Assembly (NCBI GenBank): GCA_934309345.1
Contig: CAKRDD010000018.1
Span: 10,048 to 74,047 of the forward strand
Origin: an uncultured Mediterraneibacter sp.
GTDB lineage: Bacteria > Bacillota > Clostridia > Lachnospirales > Lachnospiraceae
Length of the DNA stretch: 64,000 bases
Direction: 5' to 3'
Made by a program: the position numbers and the translations under genes. The notes under the pieces are model-generated. The model was not told where the DNA came from, made no database searches, and saw only the letters and a list, made by a program, of their open reading frames with translations. Below, piece after piece: positions 6,798 through 14,667 of the stretch. The first letter of the stretch is position 1, and each line of letters opens with the position of its first letter.

Positions 6798-9155
6798 CTA
6801 CTGCTTCTCCCAGAATTCTTCAATCTTCTCCTTTATCTCTTTCTGCCCGCACACTTCATACTCCTTCCATTCTCTTGGAAAAAGCTGCTGATACTGCCGA
6901 TTCTGAAAACGATCATCAAGCAGAAGGATAATTCCTTTATCGTCTTCAGTGCGGATCACTCTTCCTGCGGACTGAAGTACTTTATTCATTCCGGGATAAA
7001 GATACGCATAATCAAATCCTCGCATCCCTTTCTGGTCAAAATAATTTTTCACGATCTCTCTGTCATTACACACCTGTGGAATCCCTGTTCCGACAACGAT
7101 CACTCCGATCAGTCTGTCATGTGTAAGATCGATCCCTTCTGAAAAAACACCGCCCATCACGCAAAATCCAAGCATCGGATGATCTCTTTCTTCTTCAAAC
7201 ATTTCCAAGAATTCTTCTCTCTGATTTTCTGACATAAATTGCGATTGAATTACCAGTTCCACTCCGGATGACAGTTTTTCAAACTCTTCCAAAACATCTT
7301 CCATAAACTGATACGAAGGGAAAAATGCAATGTAGTTTCCATTCTTTCCATCCACTGTGCTTCTCAGATAGTCGGCAATCTTGCGATACATTTCTGTACC
7401 TCTTTGTGTATACTTTGTACTCGCCTCCCTTCCAATCAGAATTTTCCTGTTCTCCTTAGGGAACTTTGATTCAGCATAAACCGCATAATCATCCTTCTCA
7501 ACAGACAATAATTGTTTATAGTAATCGATCGGAAGCAATGTTGCTGAGAAAAAGACCGTAGAATTGCCCTGGCTCAAATAATGATTCAGATTTTGTGCCG
7601 GATTTACACAGAACAACTTTACTTTAAACCTTCCGTTTCCTTCCAGTTCTGTATACTGTACATAATTTTCATCCAGCAGTTCATGAATTTCCAAAAACTG
7701 CCTCACCCGAAAAAAGAGTTCCATAAATGCATCCGGCTGCTCTGCATTTCCCGCATTCCGCTCTTCTTCAAGATACCTCTCCATCTGTGTCAGAAGATTC
7801 ATCAATTTTAATGCAAAGGAAGAAACACTTTCCACCAGCCGATAATTCTCACATTCCCGTTTCATTTCAAGCATCAGCTTATTGACAGCTTCCAGACTTC
7901 TCACCAGCTTTTTATCCCGGTCTTTCACAAGCTTCTTCACTTCAAGAACATCTTCTTTATAGATGGAAGCGCTGTACATCTCCCGTCCTCGTTCCACAAG
8001 ATTGTGCGCCTCATCAATCAGAAACAAATACTCTCCGCTGACATTCTCTGCAAAAAACCGCTTCAAATGTGCAGTCGGATCAAACACATAATTGTAATCA
8101 CAGATCACGCCATCTGCCCATTCTGACAGATCCAGAGACAGTTCAAATGGACAGACATGAAACTCTTCTGCCTGTTTTTCAATTGATTCCCGTGTCAGTT
8201 TCTTTCTCTTTTCCAGCATGTCATAAACTGCATCATTCACACGGTCAAAATGCCCTTTCGCATAAGGACAAGCATCCGGATTGCATTCCGTTTCCTCACA
8301 AAAGCAGATTTTCTCTTTCGCAGTCAATGTAATTGAACGAAAGGCAAGACCCTTTTCTTCAAGAATAGAAAATGCCTGTTCTGCCACCGTTCTTGTGATC
8401 GTCTTTGCAGTCAGATAGAATAATTTATCTCCTAATCCTTCTCCGATTGCTTTCACCGCCGGATACAATACAGCCATTGTCTTTCCGGTTCCTGTTGAAG
8501 CCTGGATAAATAATTTCTTTTTGTGATAAATTGTACGATATACGGAAGCTGCCAGATCAAACTGCCCTTCTCTGTATGCGAAGGGAAATTTGGTCTGATG
8601 AATCGAAGCATCTCTTCTCTTTTCCCACTCAATCTGCAGTTTTGCCCAGCGTTCGTACTGATGAACCAGATCAAGAAACCATTTTTCTAATTCTTCAAAT
8701 GTATACTCTTCACGAAATCTTTTCACATCTTCTGTATCCAGATTGCAATAAGTCATCTGAACCCCGATTTTTTCCAGACTTTGTTGTTTTGCGTAAATAT
8801 AGGCGTAACATTTTGCCTGGGCAAGATGAACCGGCACCGGATGCTCCACCCGATCAAGAGAACGCACGACGCCTTTGATCTCATCCACAACGACTCCTGC
8901 ACCATCTTTCATAATCCCATCTGCACGCCCTTCCAGATTCAATTGGAATCCATCGCACGGAAGCTGCAGCTTCAGGGAAACTTCTGCCTGATAGTTTGAG
9001 CCCATCATACGCTGGATTTTCCGGTGAAGGCGTCCTCCCATCAACATTGCGTCTTTATCCAGCGTACCTGAAATCCTGTTATCAATATCACCTTCTTTTA
9101 ATATGAATTCAACAAGATTCCGGACGGATAACTTGATGATTTTCTCTGTCCCCAT
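6798..9155 (-). CDS. DinG/Rad3-type helicase with N-terminal PD-(D/E)XK domain
   Basis: This 785-aa protein is a superfamily 2 iron-sulfur DNA helicase. Residues 1-150 resemble the RecB/Cas4 nuclease fold, with EGRAD (76-79), DEIKG (91-95) and a conserved Gln near 113. The helicase follows, with Walker A STGTGKT (220-226), four cysteines at 284, 286, 291 and 296 that would hold the 4Fe-4S cluster, LIDEAH, and the last motif QSAGRVIR. It likely unwinds DNA in repair; a combined nuclease is inferred. ATG 9155 has GGAGAG 8 nt upstream, whereas the longer reading lacks a binding site. It is convergent with the LysR gene. Confidence 0.85.
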   Translation of the reverse strand: MGTEKIIKLSVRNLVEFILKEGDIDNRISGTLDKDAMLMGGRLHRKIQRMMGSNYQAEVSLKLQLPCDGFQLNLEGRADGIMKDGAGVVVDEIKGVVRSLDRVEHPVPVHLAQAKCYAYIYAKQQSLEKIGVQMTYCNLDTEDVKRFREEYTFEELEKWFLDLVHQYERWAKLQIEWEKRRDASIHQTKFPFAYREGQFDLAASVYRTIYHKKKLFIQASTGTGKTMAVLYPAVKAIGEGLGDKLFYLTAKTITRTVAEQAFSILEEKGLAFRSITLTAKEKICFCEETECNPDACPYAKGHFDRVNDAVYDMLEKRKKLTRESIEKQAEEFHVCPFELSLDLSEWADGVICDYNYVFDPTAHLKRFFAENVSGEYLFLIDEAHNLVERGREMYSASIYKEDVLEVKKLVKDRDKKLVRSLEAVNKLMLEMKRECENYRLVESVSSFALKLMNLLTQMERYLEEERNAGNAEQPDAFMELFFRVRQFLEIHELLDENYVQYTELEGNGRFKVKLFCVNPAQNLNHYLSQGNSTVFFSATLLPIDYYKQLLSVEKDDYAVYAESKFPKENRKILIGREASTKYTQRGTEMYRKIADYLRSTVDGKNGNYIAFFPSYQFMEDVLEEFEKLSSGVELVIQSQFMSENQREEFLEMFEEERDHPMLGFCVMGGVFSEGIDLTHDRLIGVIVVGTGIPQVCNDREIVKNYFDQKGMRGFDYAYLYPGMNKVLQSAGRVIRTEDDKGIILLLDDRFQNRQYQQLFPREWKEYEVCGQKEIKEKIEEFWEKQ

Positions 9156-9241
9156 TTCATTTGCTCTCCAAAATATTTTTGCTGTAAAACACATTGTGCC
9201 AATCTTTTGACGGATTGGCACTCTGAAATACATCTTTTATT

Positions 9242-10201
9242 TTACTTTACTTCTTTTTCTTTTGCAACGCCTGTTTCTGTATGGGCAACCTCAGCGATTG
9301 TCTTTGTCAGTCCTGCGATTCCCTGAATCTCTGAAGGAATGATGATCTTCGTTGCTTTTCCATCCGCTGCCTTGGCAAATGCCTCCAGACTCTTTAATGT
9401 AAGAACAACATCATCTGCTCCGGCATTCTTAATATACTCAATACCCTCTGCAGTCGCTTTCTGTACAGAACGGATTGCTTCTGCCTGTCCTTCTGCTTCT
9501 TTGATTCGTTTCTGTTTCTCAGCTTCTGCTTTCAGGATTGCTGCCTGCTTAGATGCCTCTGCCTCCAGGATCACGGATTCTTTCTCTCCTTCTGCAACAA
9601 GAATCGTGGACTTCTTCTCTCCTTCTGCACGCAGGATTGCTTCACGACGTTCACGCTCCGCTTTCATCTGCTTCTCCATTGCATCTTGGATTGCCTTCGG
9701 CGGCATGATATTCTTCAGTTCAACACGGTTTACCTTGATTCCCCACTCATCTGTTGCAATATCAAGGATCGTACGCATCTTGGAGTTGATCGTCTCGCGG
9801 GAAGTCAGTGTCTCATCCAGTTCCAGATCTCCGATAATATTACGGAGTGTTGTTGCCGTCAGATTCTCGATCGCAGCAATTGGGCTTTCTACTCCATAAG
9901 CATATTTCTTCGGATCAGTGATCTGGTAGAAAACAACCGTATCAATCTGCATGGTAACGTTATCCTTCGTGATCACTGCCTGTGGTTCAAAATCAACAAC
10001 CTGTTCCTTCAAAGAAACCTTTTTTGCCACACGGTCAAGGATCGGCACCTTAAAATGCAATCCCACACCCCATGTCTCCTTGTATCCGCCAAGTCGCTCT
10101 ACAACATACGCATGCGCCTGCGGAACAATACGGATATTCGACACAAGAAGCCACACCACAATCATAATAATGATCATCCAAATAATAAGTCCAAATATCA
10201 T
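9242..10201 (-). CDS. SPFH/Band 7 (stomatin-like) membrane protein
   Basis: A single N-terminal membrane segment (about residues 2-22) is followed by the Band 7 domain (25-190) and a long Ala/Glu-rich coiled coil (190-250, repeats such as AEGEK and AEAEKQ). This is the QmcA/HflK-like architecture. Such proteins oligomerise into membrane microdomain scaffolds. The gene overlaps the stop of the upstream NfeD gene by 4 nt, the usual stomatin/NfeD operon, which supports a joint membrane quality-control role. Confidence 0.9.
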   Translation of the reverse strand: MIFGLIIWMIIIMIVVWLLVSNIRIVPQAHAYVVERLGGYKETWGVGLHFKVPILDRVAKKVSLKEQVVDFEPQAVITKDNVTMQIDTVVFYQITDPKKYAYGVESPIAAIENLTATTLRNIIGDLELDETLTSRETINSKMRTILDIATDEWGIKVNRVELKNIMPPKAIQDAMEKQMKAERERREAILRAEGEKKSTILVAEGEKESVILEAEASKQAAILKAEAEKQKRIKEAEGQAEAIRSVQKATAEGIEYIKNAGADDVVLTLKSLEAFAKAADGKATKIIIPSEIQGIAGLTKTIAEVAHTETGVAKEKEVK

Positions 10202-10647
10202 AGCTCATCCTCCTCACATTTCTCTAAAATCAGTTTCACTCCGGAAATTGCTGTTACTTTGGCAAGCGAATCTTTCTCAATCCTGTCCTTATCTGACTTA
10301 CACCGTGCAGTCCATTCCTTCCCCTGTGCGATTGCAGTACCTGTCTGTGCAAAATTATCAACCGTCTCTGTTACCTTAACAACACTTCCGATCAGTTCAT
10401 CACAATTCGTCTTCACATGATGCACATTAACATACTTCGCTGCAAAAGGCCTGGTAAAGATCACAAGCACTGCCGAAACGACCACGAATACAACAATCTG
10501 TATCACCGTCCCCGCTCCGGCAAGCGAACACAACAGCGCCGCCAGCGCACCGCCCGAAAACCAGATTGAAGTCAGACCAACCGTAGCAAGCTCAATAACC
10601 AAAAACACCACCATAAGCCCCAGCCACAAAAAAATCTCCCTCTCCAA
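10198..10647 (-). CDS. NfeD-family membrane protein
   Basis: The 149-aa protein has three hydrophobic segments (about 5-25, 28-45, 50-67). A soluble C-terminal OB-like domain (from about residue 80) contains LIGSVVKVTETV and GKEWTARC. This is the short NfeD form without a ClpP-like protease part. It overlaps the SPFH gene, its normal partner. The start is a TTG at 10647 with an AGGGGG binding site about 10 nt upstream; no better ATG is present. Confidence 0.85.
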   Translation of the reverse strand: MEREIFLWLGLMVVFLVIELATVGLTSIWFSGGALAALLCSLAGAGTVIQIVVFVVVSAVLVIFTRPFAAKYVNVHHVKTNCDELIGSVVKVTETVDNFAQTGTAIAQGKEWTARCKSDKDRIEKDSLAKVTAISGVKLILEKCEEDEL

Positions 10648-10782
10648 AAAATCCGCCCCCTTTCATTTTTGAACACACTGATTATCCTAGTCAATAAGTA
10701 TCCGTTTTCTTTCCTACTTTCAATTCTGTATTTCTGAGTGGATTCCTTCTCTTGAAATGAGCCCCCCTCTTTGAAAGTGTAA

Positions 10783-10972
10783 GCGAGAACAGTTCTGCTG
10801 TTGCCATGGGCACATGTAAGGCAGGAGCGTTCCGAATACACTTTGTTCAGTATGTTAGTAAGAGCCAGACAGGCACCACACACGGTAACTGTTCTGGCTC
10901 TTACGTTACATACTTTCAAAGGGATGAGGTAGAGCGAGCCGGTGCTCGTGGTAATAGCAGGACTGATCTTGC
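10783..10972 (+). repeat. Structured ~190-nt repeat, copy 1
   Basis: The ends pair as a 31-bp stem (10783-10813 with 10942-10972). It has seven non-Watson-Crick positions, six of which are G-U when read on the plus strand. Inside lie a conserved block (10821-10845), a stem AGTATGT/ACATACT with TAAGAGCC/GGCTCTTA (10849-10913), the loop CACACACGGTAA, and a second conserved block (10917-10942). It fills most of the 377-bp gap between nfeD and ptsI, opposite in strand to both. I see no gene or clear promoter in the rest of that gap. Copies 2 and 3 are at 38381 and 38022. Confidence 0.75.
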
Positions 10973-11024
10973 GACCATTCTGTAAAGTGCTCATTCCCCA
11001 TACGAATCCCCTCAAAAATACAAA

Positions 11025-12647
11025 TTACTCACACTCGCGAATCTTCTTTCTAAGCGGCAATACCATCGCCGGAGATACAGACAACTCATCCAGTCCCATC
11101 TTCAGGAACTCTTCTGTCAGTTCAAGGTCTGCGCCAAGCTCTCCACAGATTCCGATCCATTTTCCTTCTGCATGTGCATTATCAGCTGCCATCTTGATCA
11201 TAGCAAGCACTGCCGGGTGATGTGGATCATAGAACTCATCCAGCGCAAGGTTCTGACGGTCAATCGCCAGTGTATACTGTGTCAGGTCATTTGTTCCGAC
11301 ACTGAAGAAATCTACTTCTTTCGCAAGCTCACGGCTCATCATAACAGATGCCGGAGTCTCGATCATGATACCAAGTTCTACGTCTTCCTTAAATGGAAGT
11401 CCTTCTTCTCTCAGCTCTGCCTTCACTTCTTCGATGATCTCTTTGATCTTACGAACTTCTTTTACAGAAATGATCATCGGGAACATAATGGAAAGGTTTC
11501 CATATACGGATGCACGGTAAAGTGCACGAAGCTGAGTCTTGAAGATCTCCGGTCTTGTCAGGCAGATACGGATTGCTCTGTATCCGAGTGCCGGGTTCTC
11601 TTCTTTTGCAAGATTGAAGTAATCAACCTGCTTGTCTGCTCCGATATCAAGTGTACGGATGATAACTTTCTTTCCGGCCATGCTTTCTACAACCTGTTTG
11701 TAAGCTGCAAACTGCTGGTCTTCTGTCGGATATGTACTGTTCTCAAGATAAAGGAACTCACTTCTGAACAGACCTACTCCGCCTGCATCATTCTTAAGAA
11801 CTGCACCAAGATCAGATACATTACCAATGTTCGCATAAACATTGATCTTCTGTCCGCTCTTTGTTACATTCTCTTTTCCTTTGAGCTGGTTGAGAAGTTC
11901 TTTCTGCTCAAGGTCTTTCGCACGCTTCTCCTGCATCTTTGCAAGTGTCTCTTCATCCGGATCCACATAGAGTGTTCCCGTAAATCCATCAATGATAGCC
12001 ATCTCTCCGTCATATTTCGGGTTGAGAGCTTCTCCCATTCCGATCACAGCCGGAATGTTCATTGTTCTTGCAAGGATTGCTGTATGAGAGTTGGAAGAAC
12101 CATACATTGTAGCAAATCCGAGTACTTTCTCTTTATCAAGCTGTACTGTCTCACTTGGTGCAAGATCATCTGCCGCAACAATACAAGGTTCTGTCATCTC
12201 ACGTGTTCCATTGCTCACTCCGCAGAGAATATCAAGCACACGCTCGGAAACATCCTTCACGTCCGCTGCACGTCCCTGCATATATGCATCATCCATAGAT
12301 GCAAACATCTGTGCAAAGTTATCAGCTGTTGTTGAAACAGCATACTCTGCATTCACATTCTGTGTACGGATAATTCCTTCAATAGATTCCAGATAATCCA
12401 GATCATCAAGCATCATCTGGTGAATCTCAAAGATCATGGCGTTGGCCTCACCTACATCTTCAATGGCTTTGTCGTAGAGAGCTTTCAGCTGGTCGATTGC
12501 TGTGTTCTTAGCCTCTTCGAATCTCTTCCATTCTGCATCCACATCATCTACATGCGTTCTTCTGATCACCTTTTCGTTTCTCTTATAGAACATCAGTTTT
12601 CCAATGGATACCCCACCGAATACGCTTTTCCCTTCAATCGTTATCAT
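11025..12647 (-). CDS. ptsI: PTS enzyme I (phosphoenolpyruvate-protein phosphotransferase)
   Basis: Enzyme I takes phosphate from PEP and passes it to HPr, feeding sugar uptake by all PTS permeases. The 540-aa protein shows the phospho-His site GSSNSHTAILAR (His188), the PEP-utiliser signature DIGADKQ, and the C-terminal TIM-barrel motif GTNDLTQYTLAIDR. ATG 12647 is chosen over an upstream GTG because AGGAGG is 10 nt from the ATG and only 4 nt from the GTG. No HPr gene is adjacent, so ptsI stands alone behind its own promoter at 12695-12723. Confidence 0.95.
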   Translation of the reverse strand: MITIEGKSVFGGVSIGKLMFYKRNEKVIRRTHVDDVDAEWKRFEEAKNTAIDQLKALYDKAIEDVGEANAMIFEIHQMMLDDLDYLESIEGIIRTQNVNAEYAVSTTADNFAQMFASMDDAYMQGRAADVKDVSERVLDILCGVSNGTREMTEPCIVAADDLAPSETVQLDKEKVLGFATMYGSSNSHTAILARTMNIPAVIGMGEALNPKYDGEMAIIDGFTGTLYVDPDEETLAKMQEKRAKDLEQKELLNQLKGKENVTKSGQKINVYANIGNVSDLGAVLKNDAGGVGLFRSEFLYLENSTYPTEDQQFAAYKQVVESMAGKKVIIRTLDIGADKQVDYFNLAKEENPALGYRAIRICLTRPEIFKTQLRALYRASVYGNLSIMFPMIISVKEVRKIKEIIEEVKAELREEGLPFKEDVELGIMIETPASVMMSRELAKEVDFFSVGTNDLTQYTLAIDRQNLALDEFYDPHHPAVLAMIKMAADNAHAEGKWIGICGELGADLELTEEFLKMGLDELSVSPAMVLPLRKKIRECE

Positions 12648-12694
12648 ATACACAAATCCTCCTTGAAATAAAATATTTCATAGACATTGGTTAA

Positions 12695-12723
12695 ATTATA
12701 TAATATTTCAATTCTTTTTTCAA
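12695..12723 (-). promoter_or_regulatory. ptsI promoter
   Basis: On the minus strand TTGAAA (12723-12718) and TATAAT (12700-12695) are 17 bp apart, about 50 nt upstream of the ptsI start. The remaining stretch to 12894 shows nothing I can name. Confidence 0.65.
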
Positions 12724-12894
12724 TCGACATCCTTTATTTTTCCAATCCATTCATAAAATAATCTTTCCTCGCACTTCTATTTTTACCAATCTTATAAATC
12801 CGATATGCTAAATGGTATTTACAAATTGTTGAAATCGATTTTACGTCACTTCACATGTTTTTGTCATTTTTCTACAAATCAAAAAAGATTACAT

Positions 12895-12923
12895 TTGACT
12901 TTCTTTGTTAAACATGCTACAAT
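12895..12923 (+). promoter_or_regulatory. cspA promoter
   Basis: TTGACT (12895-12900) and TACAAT (12918-12923) are 17 bp apart. Transcription would start near 12930, giving a leader of about 100 nt, as is common for cold-shock genes. Confidence 0.65.
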
Positions 12924-12930
12924 AGACAAA

Positions 12931-12956
12931 GTGTCAATATGAATTTATACTGACAC
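12931..12956 (+). promoter_or_regulatory. Stem-loop at the 5' end of the cspA leader
   Basis: GTGTCA (12931-12936) pairs with TGACAC (12951-12956), with a few further pairs inside, right at the predicted transcript start. Cold-shock leaders often fold in a temperature-dependent way; this hairpin is a candidate element for that. Confidence 0.4.
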
Positions 12957-13030
12957 AACATTACAGTTTTCAGCGCATTGTCAACTGTGATGATTTAACA
13001 ACTTATATTCTTTTAATGGAGGGCAACACA

Positions 13031-13228
13031 ATGACAGGTACAGTAAAATGGTTTAATAACCAGAAGGGTTACGGATTTATCTCTGACGCTGAAGGAAATG
13101 ACATTTTTGTTCATTATTCAGGACTTGTAATGGATGGATTCAAATCTCTCGAAGAGGGCCAGGCTGTTGAGTTCGAAGTAACAGAAGGCGCTAAAGGACC
13201 TCAGGCTGTTAACGTAGTGAAACTTTAA
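13031..13228 (+). CDS. Cold-shock protein (CspA family)
   Basis: The 65-aa protein is a single cold-shock OB domain with both RNA-binding motifs, KGYGFI (RNP1) and DIFVHY (RNP2). It binds single-stranded RNA or DNA and acts as an RNA chaperone. ATG 13031 is chosen because GGAGG lies 8 nt upstream; an earlier in-frame ATG overlaps that binding site. It has its own promoter, a long leader and a strong terminator, so it is monocistronic. Confidence 0.95.
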   Translation: MTGTVKWFNNQKGYGFISDAEGNDIFVHYSGLVMDGFKSLEEGQAVEFEVTEGAKGPQAVNVVKL

Positions 13229-13301
13229 TCAAGACTTTATGTACCTTTTAATTAATAAATAGACCGTATTTAATTTTTAAAAGTAATACAGAAATTCGAT
13301 T

Positions 13302-13335
13302 AACAAAAAAGAGCTTTTTCAAGCTCTTTTTTGTT
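13302..13335. terminator. Bidirectional terminator between cspA and glyA
   Basis: AACAAAAAAGAGCTT pairs with its complement across a very short loop, giving T tracts on both strands. It serves the converging cspA and glyA genes. Confidence 0.85.
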
Positions 13336-13347
13336 GCGCAAATCTTA

Positions 13348-14583
13348 TTAACAAAGTGGATATTTTGCAGTCAGCTCAGCAACCATTGCTTTTGCTTTTT
13401 CTACATTCTCTTCGCTCTCGATTACCATTGCGATAATCTCTGCGATCTTATCCATATCATCTTCTTTCATTCCACGTGTTGTAACAGCAGGTGTTCCAAG
13501 TCTTACACCGCTTGTTACGAACGGTGAACGAGGATCGTTCGGGATTGTATTCTTATTTGCTGTTACATGAGCATCATCCAGACGCTTCTCCAGTTCTTTT
13601 CCACTTGTCTCTGTTCCTGACAGATCTACAAGCATCAGATGGTTATCTGTATCTCCGGAAACAATCTTCACTCCGCGTGCTTTCAAACCATTGCAAAGTG
13701 CTTTCGCATTCTTAACAACCTGTTCCATGTATGTCTTATACTCCGGCTCAAGTGCTTCCTTGAAGCAGACTGCTTTTCCGGCAATCACATGCATCAGCGG
13801 TCCTCCCTGGATTCCCGGGAATACAGCTTTGTTGAAATTGAACTTTTTGTTCATCTCTTCGCTGCACATGATCATTCCGCCTCTTGGTCCACGGAGTGTC
13901 TTATGTGTTGTTGTTGTTGTCACATGAGCATACGGAATCGGGCTTGGATGAAGTCCTGTAGCAACAAGTCCTGCAATGTGTGCGATATCTACCATCAGGT
14001 ATGCTCCCACCTCATCTGCAATCTCACGGAAACGTTTGAAATCAATCGTTCTTGCATAAGCACTTGCACCGGCAACGATCAGTTTCGGTTTATGCTCTTT
14101 CGCAATACGAAGCACTTCATCATAATCGATCACACCGTCTGCATTCACACCATAATGTGCTACATCAAAATATTTACCGGACATATTAACCGGTGAACCG
14201 TGTGTAAGATGTCCGCCGTGATCCAGGTTCATTCCCATGATCTTATCTCCCGGCTCAAGCATGGCAAACATAACTGCCATATTCGCCTGTGCTCCTGAAT
14301 GTGGCTGCACATTGACATACTCACATCCAAACAGTTTCTTTGCTCTTTCTCTTGCAAGGTCTTCTACTACATCTACACACTGACATCCGCCATAATATCT
14401 CTTTCCCGGATATCCTTCTGCGTATTTATTCGTCAATGGGCTTCCCATAGCTGCCATGACTGCTTTACTCACCCAGTTCTCAGAGGCGATCAACTCGATA
14501 TGGGAGTTCTGTCTCTCCATCTCTGCTTTTATCGCATCTGCTATCTCTGGGTCTGTGTTCATAATCTCATCGAAATCGTACAT
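13348..14583 (-). CDS. glyA: Serine hydroxymethyltransferase
   Basis: GlyA interconverts serine and glycine while loading one-carbon units on tetrahydrofolate, supplying purine and thymidylate synthesis. The 411-aa protein has the PLP lysine in TTTTTHKTLRGPRGG (Lys228), the substrate motif SENWVSKAV and the YYGGCQ loop. ATG 14583 is chosen because GGAGG sits 8 nt upstream; an ATG 15 nt earlier overlaps that site. A good promoter lies at 14630-14658, so it need not depend on polC transcription. Confidence 0.97.
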   Translation of the reverse strand: MYDFDEIMNTDPEIADAIKAEMERQNSHIELIASENWVSKAVMAAMGSPLTNKYAEGYPGKRYYGGCQCVDVVEDLARERAKKLFGCEYVNVQPHSGAQANMAVMFAMLEPGDKIMGMNLDHGGHLTHGSPVNMSGKYFDVAHYGVNADGVIDYDEVLRIAKEHKPKLIVAGASAYARTIDFKRFREIADEVGAYLMVDIAHIAGLVATGLHPSPIPYAHVTTTTTHKTLRGPRGGMIMCSEEMNKKFNFNKAVFPGIQGGPLMHVIAGKAVCFKEALEPEYKTYMEQVVKNAKALCNGLKARGVKIVSGDTDNHLMLVDLSGTETSGKELEKRLDDAHVTANKNTIPNDPRSPFVTSGVRLGTPAVTTRGMKEDDMDKIAEIIAMVIESEENVEKAKAMVAELTAKYPLC

Positions 14584-14629
14584 TATCTCTTCCTCCATTA
14601 AAACGTTACCACGTCAAAGCGTTGTAGTC

Positions 14630-14658
14630 ATTATAGCACAGCACTTTACATCCGTCTA
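14630..14658 (-). promoter_or_regulatory. glyA promoter
   Basis: On the minus strand TAGACG (14658-14653) and TATAAT (14635-14630) are 17 bp apart. Transcription would start about 40 nt before the glyA start codon. The galK promoter uses the same -35 hexamer. Confidence 0.6.
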
Positions 14659-14667
14659 GCGCATTTC

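Noticed and set aside
6798..9155. Possible Cas4 and therefore a CRISPR system
   Set aside because: The nuclease-like domain is fused to a DinG-type helicase and lacks the Cas4 cysteines around it. No repeat-spacer array or other cas gene is present in the window.
10783..10972. Assignment of the structured repeat to HEARO/omega RNA, GOLLD, ROOL or a group II intron fragment
   Set aside because: No IscB/TnpB-type or reverse-transcriptase gene is near any copy and I could not match the conserved blocks to these classes from memory; a covariance search is needed to settle it.
10572..11015. A minus-strand open frame covering repeat copy 1 and the start of nfeD
   Set aside because: It overlaps nfeD in another frame and runs through the structured repeat, has no binding site, and its product resembles nothing known.
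11172..12335. A 387-codon plus-strand open frame opposite ptsI
   Set aside because: It is fully antisense to a convincing ptsI, is Cys/Ser/Ile-rich as mirror frames are, and has no ribosome binding site or recognisable domain.
13334..14660. Glycine or purine riboswitch ahead of glyA or purL
   Set aside because: The glyA leader is only about 40 nt and the purL leader shows only a small CGTGT/ACACG hairpin; neither has aptamer-like conserved cores.
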